This document shows positions 45,582-55,898 of a DNA stretch of 64,000 nt, piece by piece. Source of the stretch: Chryseobacterium taeanense (GTDB lineage: Bacteria; Bacteroidota; Bacteroidia; Flavobacteriales; Weeksellaceae); assembly GCF_900099685.1 (NCBI RefSeq), contig NZ_FNDW01000003.1, positions 124,001 through 188,000 on the forward strand, read 5' to 3'. The notes beneath the pieces are model-generated. The model was given only the letters and a program-made list of their open reading frames with translations. It was not told the DNA's origin and searched no databases. The position numbers were made by a program, and so were the translations under genes. How positions within the stretch are numbered: the stretch's first letter is position 1; every line of letters begins with the position of its first letter.

Positions 45582-46505
45582 TTATTTTCTCGGAAGGAAC
45601 ACTTCTGCCAGCATACAACGTGCGCTTCCGCCGCCATTTACCTCGATGGTATTGAGGTCTGAATAGATGATTTCGGAGTATTTCTCTATTGCTGAAATCT
45701 GTTCAGGAAGTAACGATTTATATGCAGTTTCGCTCATGACTAAAAATTTCTTACCTTCTTTATTCTGAACCTGAAGCATATTTCCGGCAAATTGCTGCAT
45801 CTGCTCTTCTGAAATTTCGATGATTTCTTTTCCTGAATTTTTAATGGTTTCGATGACTTTAGTTCTTTCCAGTTCGTCATCGATACAGTCGAGGCAAATC
45901 ACGACAAATTTATCTGCCACACACATCATAACATTGGTGTGATAGATCGGAAGTCTTTCTTCTCCCACCGTTTGGAATGAATGGAAAACCACAGGCGTAA
46001 AACCATATTTCTCACAGAATTCTCTGAATAGGTTTTCATCAAGTCTCAATGAAACTGAACCGTAAGCAATTTTATTATCGTGATCGAAGATCATGCTTCC
46101 TGTTCCTTCCAGAAAATGGCCTTGCGTTTCCGGGAAAGACCAATCGTCGATTTCTGCAACTTCAAATCCTTGGTCTTTTATCGTTTCAATGATATCATCT
46201 CTTCTTTCCACTCTTCTGTTGGAAGCGAACATCGGATATAAAACAACTTTTCCGTCTCTGTGGAAGCTCACCCAGTTGTTTGGGAAAATAGAATCCGGAG
46301 TATGGGGATCTAATGTATCTTTTATGGTGATTACGTTGATTCCTTTATTTCTTAGTTTTTCCACAAACATTTTAAATTCCGATAAAGCTTTAAACTGAAT
46401 ATCAAAACCTTTCTGTTCGCTCTGGAAATAATTGTTCTTTGCTGTTTCTTCGTTAAAGCCAAATGCAATCGGCTCTATCATTAATACGGTATCTGTTGTC
46501 TGCAT
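45582..46505 (-). CDS. ctlX: citrulline utilization hydrolase CtlX
   Basis: A 307-residue member of the guanidine-modifying (amidinotransferase) superfamily, matching the CtlX type described in Bacteroidota that hydrolyses citrulline. Motifs: PNNWVSFHRDGKVVLYPM, FLEGTGSMIFDH, PIYHTNVMM with the catalytic His, and the nucleophilic Cys297 in GGGSARCMLAEV. Normal length. It ends with the hairpin above and follows the related hydrolase gene by 57 bases, so the two are probably one operon for arginine/citrulline use. Confidence 0.88.
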   Translation of the reverse strand: MQTTDTVLMIEPIAFGFNEETAKNNYFQSEQKGFDIQFKALSEFKMFVEKLRNKGINVITIKDTLDPHTPDSIFPNNWVSFHRDGKVVLYPMFASNRRVERRDDIIETIKDQGFEVAEIDDWSFPETQGHFLEGTGSMIFDHDNKIAYGSVSLRLDENLFREFCEKYGFTPVVFHSFQTVGEERLPIYHTNVMMCVADKFVVICLDCIDDELERTKVIETIKNSGKEIIEISEEQMQQFAGNMLQVQNKEGKKFLVMSETAYKSLLPEQISAIEKYSEIIYSDLNTIEVNGGGSARCMLAEVFLPRK

Positions 46506-46515
46506 AGTTTCTTTG

Positions 46516-46552
46516 ATTTAAAATTAAAAGATTGAAAGATTAAAAAATTCTC
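46516..46552. repeat. AAGATTA-type intergenic repeat, copy 1
   Basis: TTAAAAGATTGAAAGATTAA and AAAAATTC resemble the inverse sequence at 61633-61696 between rplO and rpmD. It lies between two genes of one operon and has no visible coding role. Confidence 0.5.
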
Positions 46553-46562
46553 ACAAACTTTA

Positions 46563-47477
46563 TCACTCTCTAACAAGCGGCATGGTAGAGCATCTCAGCA
46601 ATCCTCCCATTTTAGAAATTTCACGGTAAGGAATTTCTTCTACAGTTATTCCCCACTCGTTCCTCAGGTGATTGTTCATTCTGGTAAACGTTTTATCTGA
46701 AACGACAACCTCCGGAGAGATTGAAAAGATATTGGGAAACATTTCAAACATTTCTTCCGCTGTTACGTGGAAGCAGTTTTCTTCACCGAAAATATCAATA
46801 ATAAGGCGGTAATCGCTTTCGTCTACAAAGCCATCTTTATAGATAATGCATTTATCTTTACTGATTGGATTGAACGTGCAATCAAGATGTAGAATGCCTT
46901 CATAAGGAATTTTATCATTCTTCTTTAATTCGAGATCGATAATTCTTTTTTTAGGAAAGTATTCTTTAAGAATTTCGATGGCATATTCGTTGGTTCTGGC
47001 AGTTTTGTAACTTCTGTAATCTTCGCTGAAGCAAGTTCCGATGAATAAGAAATCGTCCCAGACAATCACATCGCCACCTTCAATATGAGCGGTTTCGGGA
47101 AGGTTTATGATTTTTCGCCATTCTACTTTTTTAAAAATATTTCTGTATGCATCCTGTTCATCTGCTCTGTCTGCAATAACATTGGAGATAATCATTTTAT
47201 CGTCGATTACAAATGCCACATCTCTTGCAAACACCTGATTGTAGTCTTCGATAATACTTGGACGCAGTACTTCGACATCATATTTCTTTAATACTGATTC
47301 GAAAGCATTCATTTCATTGATGATATCTGCTTCCTGCGGGTATATATTGTGTTCGATGGAGTAATATGATTTAGCATCGTAGCTTTCTTCAAGTGTAGGA
47401 ACTCCTCCCATTGAATTGGGTTGTCCCAATACTACTGATCTCAGCCTTCCTGTTTCGTTTTTAATATTTAGATTCAT
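46563..47477 (-). CDS. arginine deiminase-related / dimethylarginine dimethylaminohydrolase family protein
   Basis: A 304-residue guanidine-modifying-superfamily enzyme. The start RLRSVVLGQPNSMGGVP, the substrate loop QVFARDVAFVI, ETAHIEGGDVIVWDD, the catalytic His in GILHLDCTFNP and the Cys296 in GGLLRCSTMPL are all present. It probably hydrolyses a guanidino substrate such as arginine, methylarginine or agmatine; the substrate cannot be fixed by reading. It is the upstream partner of ctlX. Confidence 0.82.
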   Translation of the reverse strand: MNLNIKNETGRLRSVVLGQPNSMGGVPTLEESYDAKSYYSIEHNIYPQEADIINEMNAFESVLKKYDVEVLRPSIIEDYNQVFARDVAFVIDDKMIISNVIADRADEQDAYRNIFKKVEWRKIINLPETAHIEGGDVIVWDDFLFIGTCFSEDYRSYKTARTNEYAIEILKEYFPKKRIIDLELKKNDKIPYEGILHLDCTFNPISKDKCIIYKDGFVDESDYRLIIDIFGEENCFHVTAEEMFEMFPNIFSISPEVVVSDKTFTRMNNHLRNEWGITVEEIPYREISKMGGLLRCSTMPLVRE

Positions 47478-47769
47478 AAAGATTTATGCATTGTTACAAA
47501 TATAAGTAAAGGTCTGTATTTGTGAAACTTTTGAAGGGTTTTTAGTGCTAACCTTCAGTATTAATCTGAAAAACGTTCTTATTACAGTTTTTTACTTGAG
47601 TTAATTAATAGACTAAAACAATTGTTTGCTTAATTAAGGTCTTTTGACAGATATTTTTTTAATTAATATTTTTCTACTTTTTTTAATCTACATTAAATTT
47701 AATTTCATATATTAGTGATATATTAATTAATCTAAACCATTCAACATCAACTATCAAAATCATTACATT

Positions 47770-47931
47770 ATGAAAACAAAAAATTCTGTGCTGAAAAAAG
47801 CGCAAAAACTTGGCAGAGATCAGCAAAAATCTATTATTGGTGGAGCATCCGCTGCAAGACGCTGTTGTGAGTTTGACTACGAAACCGGAGCATGTACGCT
47901 CTGGACTTGTGACAGATGTCAATGCCCATAA
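47770..47931 (+). CDS. six-cysteine double-glycine-leader peptide (bacteriocin-like)
   Basis: A 53-residue ORF. The leader (1-25) is basic and helical (VLKKAQKLGRDQQKSIIGG) and ends in Gly-Gly, the classic cut site of peptidase-C39 ABC exporters. The core (26-53) has cysteines at 32, 33, 42, 47, 50 and 52 with a short aromatic/acidic stretch (EFDYETG). It has an AT-rich 5' region and a very strong terminator. No exporter, modification enzyme or immunity gene is adjacent. It resembles the peptide at 12225-12395 in length, leader layout and cysteine number, but not in sequence. Confidence 0.72.
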   Translation: MKTKNSVLKKAQKLGRDQQKSIIGGASAARRCCEFDYETGACTLWTCDRCQCP

Positions 47932-47944
47932 TTGAAAATTGAAG

Positions 47945-47973
47945 AGACCGTTTCACAAATTGTGAAACGGTCT
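47945..47973 (+). terminator. terminator of the double-glycine peptide gene
   Basis: AGACCGTTTCAC / GTGAAACGGTCT, a 12-bp perfect stem with an AAATT loop, followed by TTTT. Confidence 0.92.
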
Positions 47974-48066
47974 TTTACTTTAAAAATCAATAATATTACT
48001 AATTATCATTTTTAATGAATTTAATATCTCAATTGCCTATTTTAAAAAAGTTTTCTGAAAATAAAA

Positions 48067-48090
48067 AATCCCAAAGCTTGCTTTGGGATT
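48067..48090 (-). terminator. terminator of gltA
   Basis: AATCCCAAAGC / GCTTTGGGATT, an 11-bp perfect stem, followed leftward by six T, 22 bases after the stop codon. Confidence 0.88.
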
Positions 48091-48111
48091 GATATATAGT
48101 AATATAAAATA

Positions 48112-49398
48112 TTATCTGTTGGTCATATCGATGTAGTCTCTCTTCTGAGCACCCTGATAAACCTGTCTTGGTCTTCCGATAGGATCTCCTTTCAGTCTCA
48201 TTTCTTTCCACTGAGAAATCCATCCAGGAAGTCTTCCTAATGCAAACATTACAGTGAACATTTCTGTAGGAATTCCCAAAGCTCTGTAGATAATTCCTGA
48301 ATAGAAATCTACGTTTGGATATAGTTTTCTTTCTATGAAATACTCGTCTTCCAGAGCCACTTTTTCCAACTGCATCGCGATATCCAAAGCTTTATCATGA
48401 ATACCCAATGCATTAAGGATATCATCAGCCGCCTTTTTAATGATTTTCGCTCTTGGGTCAAAGTTTTTGTACACTCTGTGTCCGAAGCCCATCAAACGGA
48501 AACTGTCGTTTTTATCCTTAGCTTTAGCCACCCATTTGTTTACATCTCCACCATCTTTTTCGATAAGCTCAAGCATTTCGATTACAGCCTGGTTTGCACC
48601 ACCATGAAGCGGCCCCCAAAGTGCAGAAACCCCAGCTGAAATAGAAGCAAAAAGACCTGTATGAGCAGAACCTACCATTCTTACTGTAGAAGTAGAACAG
48701 TTTTGTTCGTGATCTGCGTGAAGAATTAATAATTTATCTAACGCCTGAACTACTACAGGATCGATTTCAAATTCCTGATTTGGCATTCTGAATGCCATTT
48801 TGTAGAAGTTTTCTACATAATTCAGGCTGTTGTCTCCGTGATTAAGCGGTAATCCCTGAGTTTTTCTGTACGTCCATGCACAAAGATGAGAGAATTTTGC
48901 AATCATCAGTTCAGCAGCATGATCCATTTCTTCTTTAGAATTTACATTCACAGCTTTAGGATTAAAAGCCGTTAAAGCGGAAGTTAAAGAAGATAAAACG
49001 CCCATTGGGTGAGCAGAACGAGGGAAAGCATCAATTAGCTTTTTCATCTCTTCTGCCACGAAATTATATTTTTTAATGTTTGATTCGAAAGAGTTGTACT
49101 GATCCTGAGTAGGTAATTCGCCGTTTAGCAAAAGGTACATTACTTCTGTGAAGTTGGATTTATCAGCAATTTGCTCGATCGGATATCCTCTGTAGAATAA
49201 TTCTCCTTTATCTCCGTCTAAGTAAGTGATTTCACTAAGTGTAGCGCCTGTGTTTTTGTAGCCTAAATCAAGAGTAATAAGACCCGTTTGGTCTCTTAAT
49301 TTTGAAATATCGATTCCTCTGTCTCCGATAGTACTATCCACAATTGGATATTCATACGAATTACCGTCGTAATTCAATATTACTTTGTTGTCTGACAT
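48112..49398 (-). CDS. gltA: citrate synthase
   Basis: A 428-residue type II citrate synthase, first enzyme of the TCA cycle (oxaloacetate plus acetyl-CoA to citrate). Catalytic motifs are LLILHADHEQNCSTSTVRM (first His), GFGHRVYKNFDPRAK (second His) and YPNVDFYSG (Asp), with the N-terminal YRGYPIEQIADKS. Full length, ending DYIDMTNR. Single-gene unit with its own terminator. Confidence 0.97.
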   Translation of the reverse strand: MSDNKVILNYDGNSYEYPIVDSTIGDRGIDISKLRDQTGLITLDLGYKNTGATLSEITYLDGDKGELFYRGYPIEQIADKSNFTEVMYLLLNGELPTQDQYNSFESNIKKYNFVAEEMKKLIDAFPRSAHPMGVLSSLTSALTAFNPKAVNVNSKEEMDHAAELMIAKFSHLCAWTYRKTQGLPLNHGDNSLNYVENFYKMAFRMPNQEFEIDPVVVQALDKLLILHADHEQNCSTSTVRMVGSAHTGLFASISAGVSALWGPLHGGANQAVIEMLELIEKDGGDVNKWVAKAKDKNDSFRLMGFGHRVYKNFDPRAKIIKKAADDILNALGIHDKALDIAMQLEKVALEDEYFIERKLYPNVDFYSGIIYRALGIPTEMFTVMFALGRLPGWISQWKEMRLKGDPIGRPRQVYQGAQKRDYIDMTNR

Positions 49399-49430
49399 TC
49401 TTTATTTTTTTTCTAAATATACTACTTATT

Positions 49431-49471
49431 ACAAAATACGGCAAACTAAAAATTTCGCTTGCCGTTATTTA
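49431..49471 (-). terminator. terminator of eno
   Basis: ATACGGCAA pairs with TTGCCGTTAT around a ~14-base loop with one bulge, shortly after the eno stop codon. Confidence 0.6.
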
Positions 49472-49484
49472 TAAATTCGATTAA

Positions 49485-50795
<1,311 letters not shown>

Positions 50796-50968
50796 TCAGA
50801 CAAATTTAATCAATTTTTGACTTTTTAAAGCAAATGAAGGCTAATTTATACGTTTATTCAGAGTTAAATTTTAGTTAATTTTGAGATTGTGATAGTTTGT
50901 CGTGATTAAAAAATAAAACCTTTTCTAAAATTAAATCAGAAAAAGACCGAACTTATATTCCGGATTGC

Positions 50969-52099
50969 TTATTCATTTTTTATCGCGTCAAAATTAAAGC
51001 TGATATTCAGAAATCCGAAAAGATTATTATTTTCAATATCATATTTTAAAACTAAAGGAATCCAAAGATTTTTTAAAACTTTTATTCTTAAATCTGCATT
51101 TGCCAGAAACTGATTGTTTTTTTCATCTTCCATTAAACCTGAGAAGATTCTTTTAAATTCAAAATTCGGTTTAAACTCTATTAAAGATTCTTCTCCTTTT
51201 TTGAGAATGGAAATATTTAACCCTAACTGAGAAGAAAATTCTTTTCTTTTAATTAAAGATGTCGCCAAACTGTCTTTTGCTTTAAACTGGTTTCTAAAAT
51301 CAATTTCCATTTTATTGCCTTTTTTCGTCAGTCCCTGCAGGTAAACTAAACTGGCATCGTATTCATCAAGAAACTTAGCATCTTTTTTAAAATTGCTATG
51401 AAATCCTACCGTAAGCAACGGACGCATTCTTATGGCTTCAATTTCATCGTTAAACTGTTTTTCAAAAGCTTTTGACATTTGGGTATAATCTTCCGGCAAG
51501 GTATTTAAAAATTCTTCAGGTAGGTTTTCACGAGGGATGTATTGCCCTTTTTCGTATGCATCGTTTATAATTTGTTTTAATCTTATAAATTCATCATCAT
51601 TATTATGGATTTGCCTATAGGCCTGAAGTTTGTCAATTAGCATAGAATTAGAACCCTGAAACAGATCTTCTAATTCCTTTGACGTTTTGGCTATGCTCAA
51701 ATCTCTCTTGTTCACAATTGCCCAATCAAAACCGTACTGGAAACCGTCAAATTTGTAGTCATTATCAAGATTTAATCCTACTGCAATCTGAAAATTTCTG
51801 CTGAAAGTTTCCCGGGCATAATTGTAATCGACCAGCAAAGTGCTGTCAGCTCTGGACTTTATTGAAAATAGACTTGCTTTATACTGGAATGATTTTTTAT
51901 CGCCGGTAAGATCTTTCACAGCCGCCTGCATAAAATCTGTCATAACATCTTTCCAGTTTCCTGTTTTTGTTTCCTGTATTCTCTTGTAAACTCCGGCTGA
52001 ACTTATTGTTCTCTCATTCAGCTTAATTTCCTGAGCTATAATTATCGTGAAATTTTGAAGAAGGATGATGAAAAACAATTTAAAGATTAGATTTTTCAT
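50969..52099 (-). CDS. secreted hypothetical protein, last gene of the two-component operon
   Basis: I start at the ATG at 52099 (376 residues), where a signal peptide begins (MKNLIFKLFFIILLQNFTII, cut near IAQE); an earlier in-frame start at 52204 would bury it and overlap the previous gene. The mature protein has long beta-alternating stretches (TLLVDYNYARETFSRNFQIA, LFGFLNISFNFD) suggestive of an outer-membrane barrel, with a helical central part. Family not recognised. It starts 4 bases after the 105-residue gene. Confidence 0.65.
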   Translation of the reverse strand: MKNLIFKLFFIILLQNFTIIIAQEIKLNERTISSAGVYKRIQETKTGNWKDVMTDFMQAAVKDLTGDKKSFQYKASLFSIKSRADSTLLVDYNYARETFSRNFQIAVGLNLDNDYKFDGFQYGFDWAIVNKRDLSIAKTSKELEDLFQGSNSMLIDKLQAYRQIHNNDDEFIRLKQIINDAYEKGQYIPRENLPEEFLNTLPEDYTQMSKAFEKQFNDEIEAIRMRPLLTVGFHSNFKKDAKFLDEYDASLVYLQGLTKKGNKMEIDFRNQFKAKDSLATSLIKRKEFSSQLGLNISILKKGEESLIEFKPNFEFKRIFSGLMEDEKNNQFLANADLRIKVLKNLWIPLVLKYDIENNNLFGFLNISFNFDAIKNE

Positions 52100-52103
52100 G
52101 GCT

Positions 52104-52421
52104 TTAGTTTGTATTAAATGAATAGGTGACCAGATAAGCTTTTCCGGTTCTGGTAACGGGGTTTCTATCAGATGTCGGATCAAAAGTAAAATTGTCACAT
52201 TCAAGTTTAATTACTGTTCTTCTGTCATCCGCAATTGGGTTTGAACCAATAATGTACAGATCATATTCGGTGTTATCCTCCAGGTTGAATTCGTGTGAAA
52301 AAGAAGCGTCTTTTGTCATTTCAATGATTGGCACCGTACTTCCTTTTTTAAAGAGTTTAAAAACAATTCCTAAAATTGAAGTTCCGCCAGTTACAGTAAG
52401 GTTTAATGTTAAAGGTTTCAT
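52104..52421 (-). CDS. hypothetical beta-sandwich-like protein
   Basis: A 105-residue soluble protein of alternating beta character (LTLNLTVTGGTSILGIVFKL, YDLYIIGSNPIADDRRTV), ending AYLVTYSF. No signal peptide, no recognised family. It lies 15 bases from the two-helix membrane protein gene and 4 bases from the secreted protein gene, in the same leftward unit. Confidence 0.58.
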   Translation of the reverse strand: MKPLTLNLTVTGGTSILGIVFKLFKKGSTVPIIEMTKDASFSHEFNLEDNTEYDLYIIGSNPIADDRRTVIKLECDNFTFDPTSDRNPVTRTGKAYLVTYSFNTN

Positions 52422-52436
52422 TGTTATTAATTTTTA

Positions 52437-52772
52437 TTATTTAGAATTGTTAGGCGAAGGGGCAAGAAGTCCAGCCAGAGCTCCGATGGCTCCTGATGAT
52501 ATAGCTGTAAAAATGGTGATGATCTGAGGATTAAAATCATCTTTCTCCACAGTGATTGTCATAATAGTTAGAGTAATTATAATTGAGAAAATTGCTAATC
52601 CGAGAGATATAACAATGATTCTATAAATCCAGGGATCAGTATCTTTCGGGTTTGTAACAACGAGGTTTTCGGCCGCTTTCACGGGATCTGCCTTGAATTC
52701 TTCCTGAAGTGCGGGATTATTATTTAATGCTGTTTTAAAGTCTTCAAATGTGTTATCAATTGTCGTTTTCAT
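52437..52772 (-). CDS. small two-helix membrane protein
   Basis: A 111-residue protein. Residues 1-45 are charged and helical (FKTALNNNPALQEEFKADPV), distantly like a Nif11/NHLP-type leader layout but without a Gly-Gly cut site. Two membrane helices follow (about 50-72 and 82-102). No recognised family. It is separated from the histidine kinase gene by 111 bases, so it may have its own promoter. Confidence 0.58.
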   Translation of the reverse strand: MKTTIDNTFEDFKTALNNNPALQEEFKADPVKAAENLVVTNPKDTDPWIYRIIVISLGLAIFSIIITLTIMTITVEKDDFNPQIITIFTAISSGAIGALAGLLAPSPNNSK

Positions 52773-52883
52773 GATTGCTTGTTTTTAAATTTATATTTCA
52801 AAGTTATTATTAAAATTAATTTATTTCAATTCCACAAAAAGGTGATTTTCAGACAAAATCGCATTTAAATATTCAAAATTCAA

Positions 52884-53669
52884 TTACAATTCTATTCTGA
52901 AAAATAGATGCGTGCCGTTTTCCGTAGTAATTTCACAATGTCCGTTCTGTTCCTGCATTCTACGTTTCATATTCCGCAGTCCGTTTCCCTCTGGTTCTTC
53001 ATGGTTAATTCCAATTCCATTATCGGAAATTCTCATCATGAATTCTTTATCTTTTTGGATAAATGATAGTTTAATCTGATCGGATTGACTGTGCTTGTAC
53101 GCATTATTCAACGCTTCTTTTAAGCATAAAAACAGATTCCTTCTTTGTTCCGTTGATACGGCAGTTTCTTCATCTATATTTTCACTTTCTGTAATAATTA
53201 GAATTTTAGTTTTTTTAAGAAAGTTCTGTGCATACATTTTAGCATAATCGATAAAATTTCCCAGCGTATCATTCCCTGAATTTAAACTCCACAACATTTC
53301 CCTCATGGAAAGGTTCATTTCTTCGGAGGTTTTCAGCATCTCATCGATATCGTTTTTCAGATCGTCATTTTCAGCTCGTTGTTTTAAAAATTCTGCCTGA
53401 AGTTTTAAAGCTGAAATTCCTGCACCGAGATCATCGTGCATATCGTGAGAAATTCTTTCCCGCTCTTTTTCGATGAGTTTTTGTTTTTCAAGTTCTTTCT
53501 GGAGAAGCTGGTTTTGATGTTCGGATTCTTTGAGCTGTTTTTCTTTGAGGTTTAAAAGTTGTTTTCGGTTATACATCAATACGACAAAAACAATGAAGCC
53601 TATAAATAGCATTGTTACTATTGCTGCGGTTATATAAACTATCTTAATTTCTATGGGGAGATTTTTCAT
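52884..53669 (-). CDS. NarL-type sensor histidine kinase
   Basis: A 261-residue kinase with one N-terminal membrane helix (10-32), a coiled coil (35-70), the HisKA_3 dimerisation box RISHDMHDDLGAG with the phospho-acceptor His78, and an HATPase domain (EALNNAYKHSQ, RISDNGIGIN, GNGLRNMKRRMQE). There is no periplasmic sensor, so the signal is probably sensed by the membrane partner encoded next to it. Its start overlaps the stop of that gene by 4 bases. The partner regulator is at 55084-55716. Confidence 0.9.
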   Translation of the reverse strand: MKNLPIEIKIVYITAAIVTMLFIGFIVFVVLMYNRKQLLNLKEKQLKESEHQNQLLQKELEKQKLIEKERERISHDMHDDLGAGISALKLQAEFLKQRAENDDLKNDIDEMLKTSEEMNLSMREMLWSLNSGNDTLGNFIDYAKMYAQNFLKKTKILIITESENIDEETAVSTEQRRNLFLCLKEALNNAYKHSQSDQIKLSFIQKDKEFMMRISDNGIGINHEEPEGNGLRNMKRRMQEQNGHCEITTENGTHLFFRIEL

Positions 53670-54265
53670 CTTTTACAAAATAAGCTACGCATAAATAATA
53701 AATAGGTTATTATATTAATCAAAGTAAAAACTTTAGATATTTCCTCTAAAAACCCGACATCTTCGTTGTTAAAATAGTACATCGGAAACATTCTGAAAAT
53801 ATAAAATACAGCCCAAAACAATAATGAAATACTTAGCCAGAAAAAACTTAAGTTTATCAAACTATCTTCCTGATTATTATCTGATATCTTTTGATACATC
53901 CAAAACAAGGAAATAAAAATTAAAAAAAGGCAATACAAATATCCTGTGACAATGGAATATTCAGTTTCTGATATAAAAATGAATATTCCGCTTAGTATCA
54001 AAAAAAAGAAGCAGACAATCTTTAAAACAAGGTTTTTATTGGTTTCTTTAAAATAAATAAATCCGAAATATCCAATACAAAACATATCTAAATAGTTATA
54101 CAATCTTTCGGTTACAAAATTTACTTTCATTGTAAATAATATTTCAACGATGATTGTAATCCCAAAATAAACCGGAAAAAGATTTTTCCATGATCTTTTA
54201 TACATCATGGAAAAAATAAAGTTCATCCCTAAGACAACGTAATATGTTATATTGAGAATACTCAT
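53666..54265 (-). CDS. multi-helix membrane protein, putative sensor partner
   Basis: A 199-residue protein with about six or seven membrane helices and little soluble sequence. Family not recognised. It lies immediately before the sensor kinase gene (4-base overlap) and directly after the 270-residue gene (no gap), and the kinase lacks a sensor domain, so it may be the signal-receiving component. Confidence 0.65.
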   Translation of the reverse strand: MSILNITYYVVLGMNFIFSMMYKRSWKNLFPVYFGITIIVEILFTMKVNFVTERLYNYLDMFCIGYFGFIYFKETNKNLVLKIVCFFFLILSGIFIFISETEYSIVTGYLYCLFLIFISLFWMYQKISDNNQEDSLINLSFFWLSISLLFWAVFYIFRMFPMYYFNNEDVGFLEEISKVFTLINIITYLLFMRSLFCKR

Positions 54266-55078
54266 CTAACATCCCGGCGGGCAAAGGCCGTTTCTGTCAT
54301 AAAATCCTCTACCTTGAATTCCGACAAAGTCTTTTCCTTGGTAATATCCCAATATCATAATAAATGTCAGTCTATGTTTATAGCTTGCTTTAAATGAAGA
54401 TCCATTTGCACAAGATACTTCAAACATTTCGTCAGAAGTATGTATTGCAGGATTAAAAGAGATAACAAGATTGGGATATTTTGGTCTTTGCTCATTAAGC
54501 ATATCATAAAAAGTATTACGTAACATAAACGTTTCGGTATTTGAAGTTGTAGGATCATGCAGACGAATATGTTCATCTAATACTGTTTTAAGTCCTTCAT
54601 TATACCCCGTTTTGTAATTATCAAATTCACCTTTTGTAATTTCCTCTTTTCTTAAATTGTTATCTAAGGTGTAATATTTTTTCTCCGTTTCATCTTCGAA
54701 TAAAAAAAACAGTCTCTTTTCGTTCGCTCCTATAAAGATTTTCATTTGTTGATAACTTCCAAATAAATCTTTGATAACTTCATAAGATATATCAAGCCTT
54801 TGCTTATAAATTTCAGCAATATCATCTGAATTATTGAATTCACCTGTCATACTTCTAGCCATTGCCTCATCTATTTCATCGCCGGTCATTTGTTCGCGAA
54901 TTTTATAAGCCCCCCAGTTGATTTCCTCTCTTTCTATAAAGCCACTTGAGTCTAGTCTTGAAATTTCATCACGGCAAAAAGATTGTATTTGACTTAGTTC
55001 ATCAACGGTAAAAATCCCATACTCTACAAGCTGATGAATTCTCCCTGTTACATTCAGTAGATCTTGATTTCCTTCCAT
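54266..55078 (-). CDS. hypothetical protein of the two-component operon with CPPGC end
   Basis: A 270-residue soluble protein, helical in the N-terminal half (IHQLVEYGIFTVDELSQIQS), mixed further on, ending in a Cys-rich RNGLCPPGC. No signal peptide, no recognised domain. It is encoded between the response regulator (5-base gap) and the membrane protein (no gap), so it is probably part of the same signalling unit. Confidence 0.62.
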   Translation of the reverse strand: MEGNQDLLNVTGRIHQLVEYGIFTVDELSQIQSFCRDEISRLDSSGFIEREEINWGAYKIREQMTGDEIDEAMARSMTGEFNNSDDIAEIYKQRLDISYEVIKDLFGSYQQMKIFIGANEKRLFFLFEDETEKKYYTLDNNLRKEEITKGEFDNYKTGYNEGLKTVLDEHIRLHDPTTSNTETFMLRNTFYDMLNEQRPKYPNLVISFNPAIHTSDEMFEVSCANGSSFKASYKHRLTFIMILGYYQGKDFVGIQGRGFYDRNGLCPPGC

Positions 55079-55083
55079 AATTC

Positions 55084-55716
55084 TTAGTTTTTAAAATTGT
55101 TAAGTTTATTAATAGCCTCCACTTTATTACTGACGTGGAGTTTTCTGTAAATGTTTCCAACATGCTTTTTAACAGTATCGATACTGATAAATTTTTTGTC
55201 AGCGATTTCTTTATACAGCAAACCTTGAGAAAGTAGCTCCAGAATTTCTTTTTCCCTTTCTGTCAACTCATCAAAACCTTTTATTTCAGGAAGTTTTCTC
55301 TCGAAGTGGCTGAGAACTTTTCGGGCAATCGAGAAACTCATGGGAGCGCCACCGTTATATACATCTCTTATTGATGAAAGGATCTTATCCATACTTTCGC
55401 CCTTTACAAGATATCCCATTGCACCGGCTTTAAGAGAACTGAAAACTTTTTCATCATCTTCAAAACTGGTACACATGATAAACTGCGTTCCCGGCATTTC
55501 CTTTTTAAGTTTCTCAATAATTTCAATGCCGAGCATATCCTGAAGCTGAATATCCATCATAACAACATCCGGGGAAATGTCAGAAAGATTTTTCAGCGCT
55601 TCATTCCCATTGAAAAACTGGGCAACAACTTTCATATCATCCTGATAATTGATGACTTTCTTTAACGCATTGTTGTAGTTCTTTTCGTCTTCTACTATGG
55701 CTATGGAAATGCTCAT
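55084..55716 (-). CDS. NarL/LuxR-type response regulator
   Basis: A 210-residue regulator with a receiver domain (acidic pocket VEDEKN, phospho-Asp55 in VVMMDIQLQD, Lys in YLVKGES) and a C-terminal LuxR-type HTH (LTEREKEILELLSQGLLYKE, DTVKKHVGNIYRKL). First gene of the operon; it probably controls the operon itself and other genes. It pairs with the kinase at 52884-53669. Confidence 0.93.
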   Translation of the reverse strand: MSISIAIVEDEKNYNNALKKVINYQDDMKVVAQFFNGNEALKNLSDISPDVVMMDIQLQDMLGIEIIEKLKKEMPGTQFIMCTSFEDDEKVFSSLKAGAMGYLVKGESMDKILSSIRDVYNGGAPMSFSIARKVLSHFERKLPEIKGFDELTEREKEILELLSQGLLYKEIADKKFISIDTVKKHVGNIYRKLHVSNKVEAINKLNNFKN

Positions 55717-55898
55717 GTTTATGGTTTGTTTAAGGCAAATTTCACCAGAAAAAAGAGAAATGTCAATTACTCTTTCGGGTAATATTTTAAAGTTTTAAGC
55801 TTCGTTTATTGGTTTAGTTTTTGTTTTTACTAAATTTAGTGAAAATTACTTTACTTTTGAAAATATTTAACAATCAATACATTAAAAAAATTAACATC

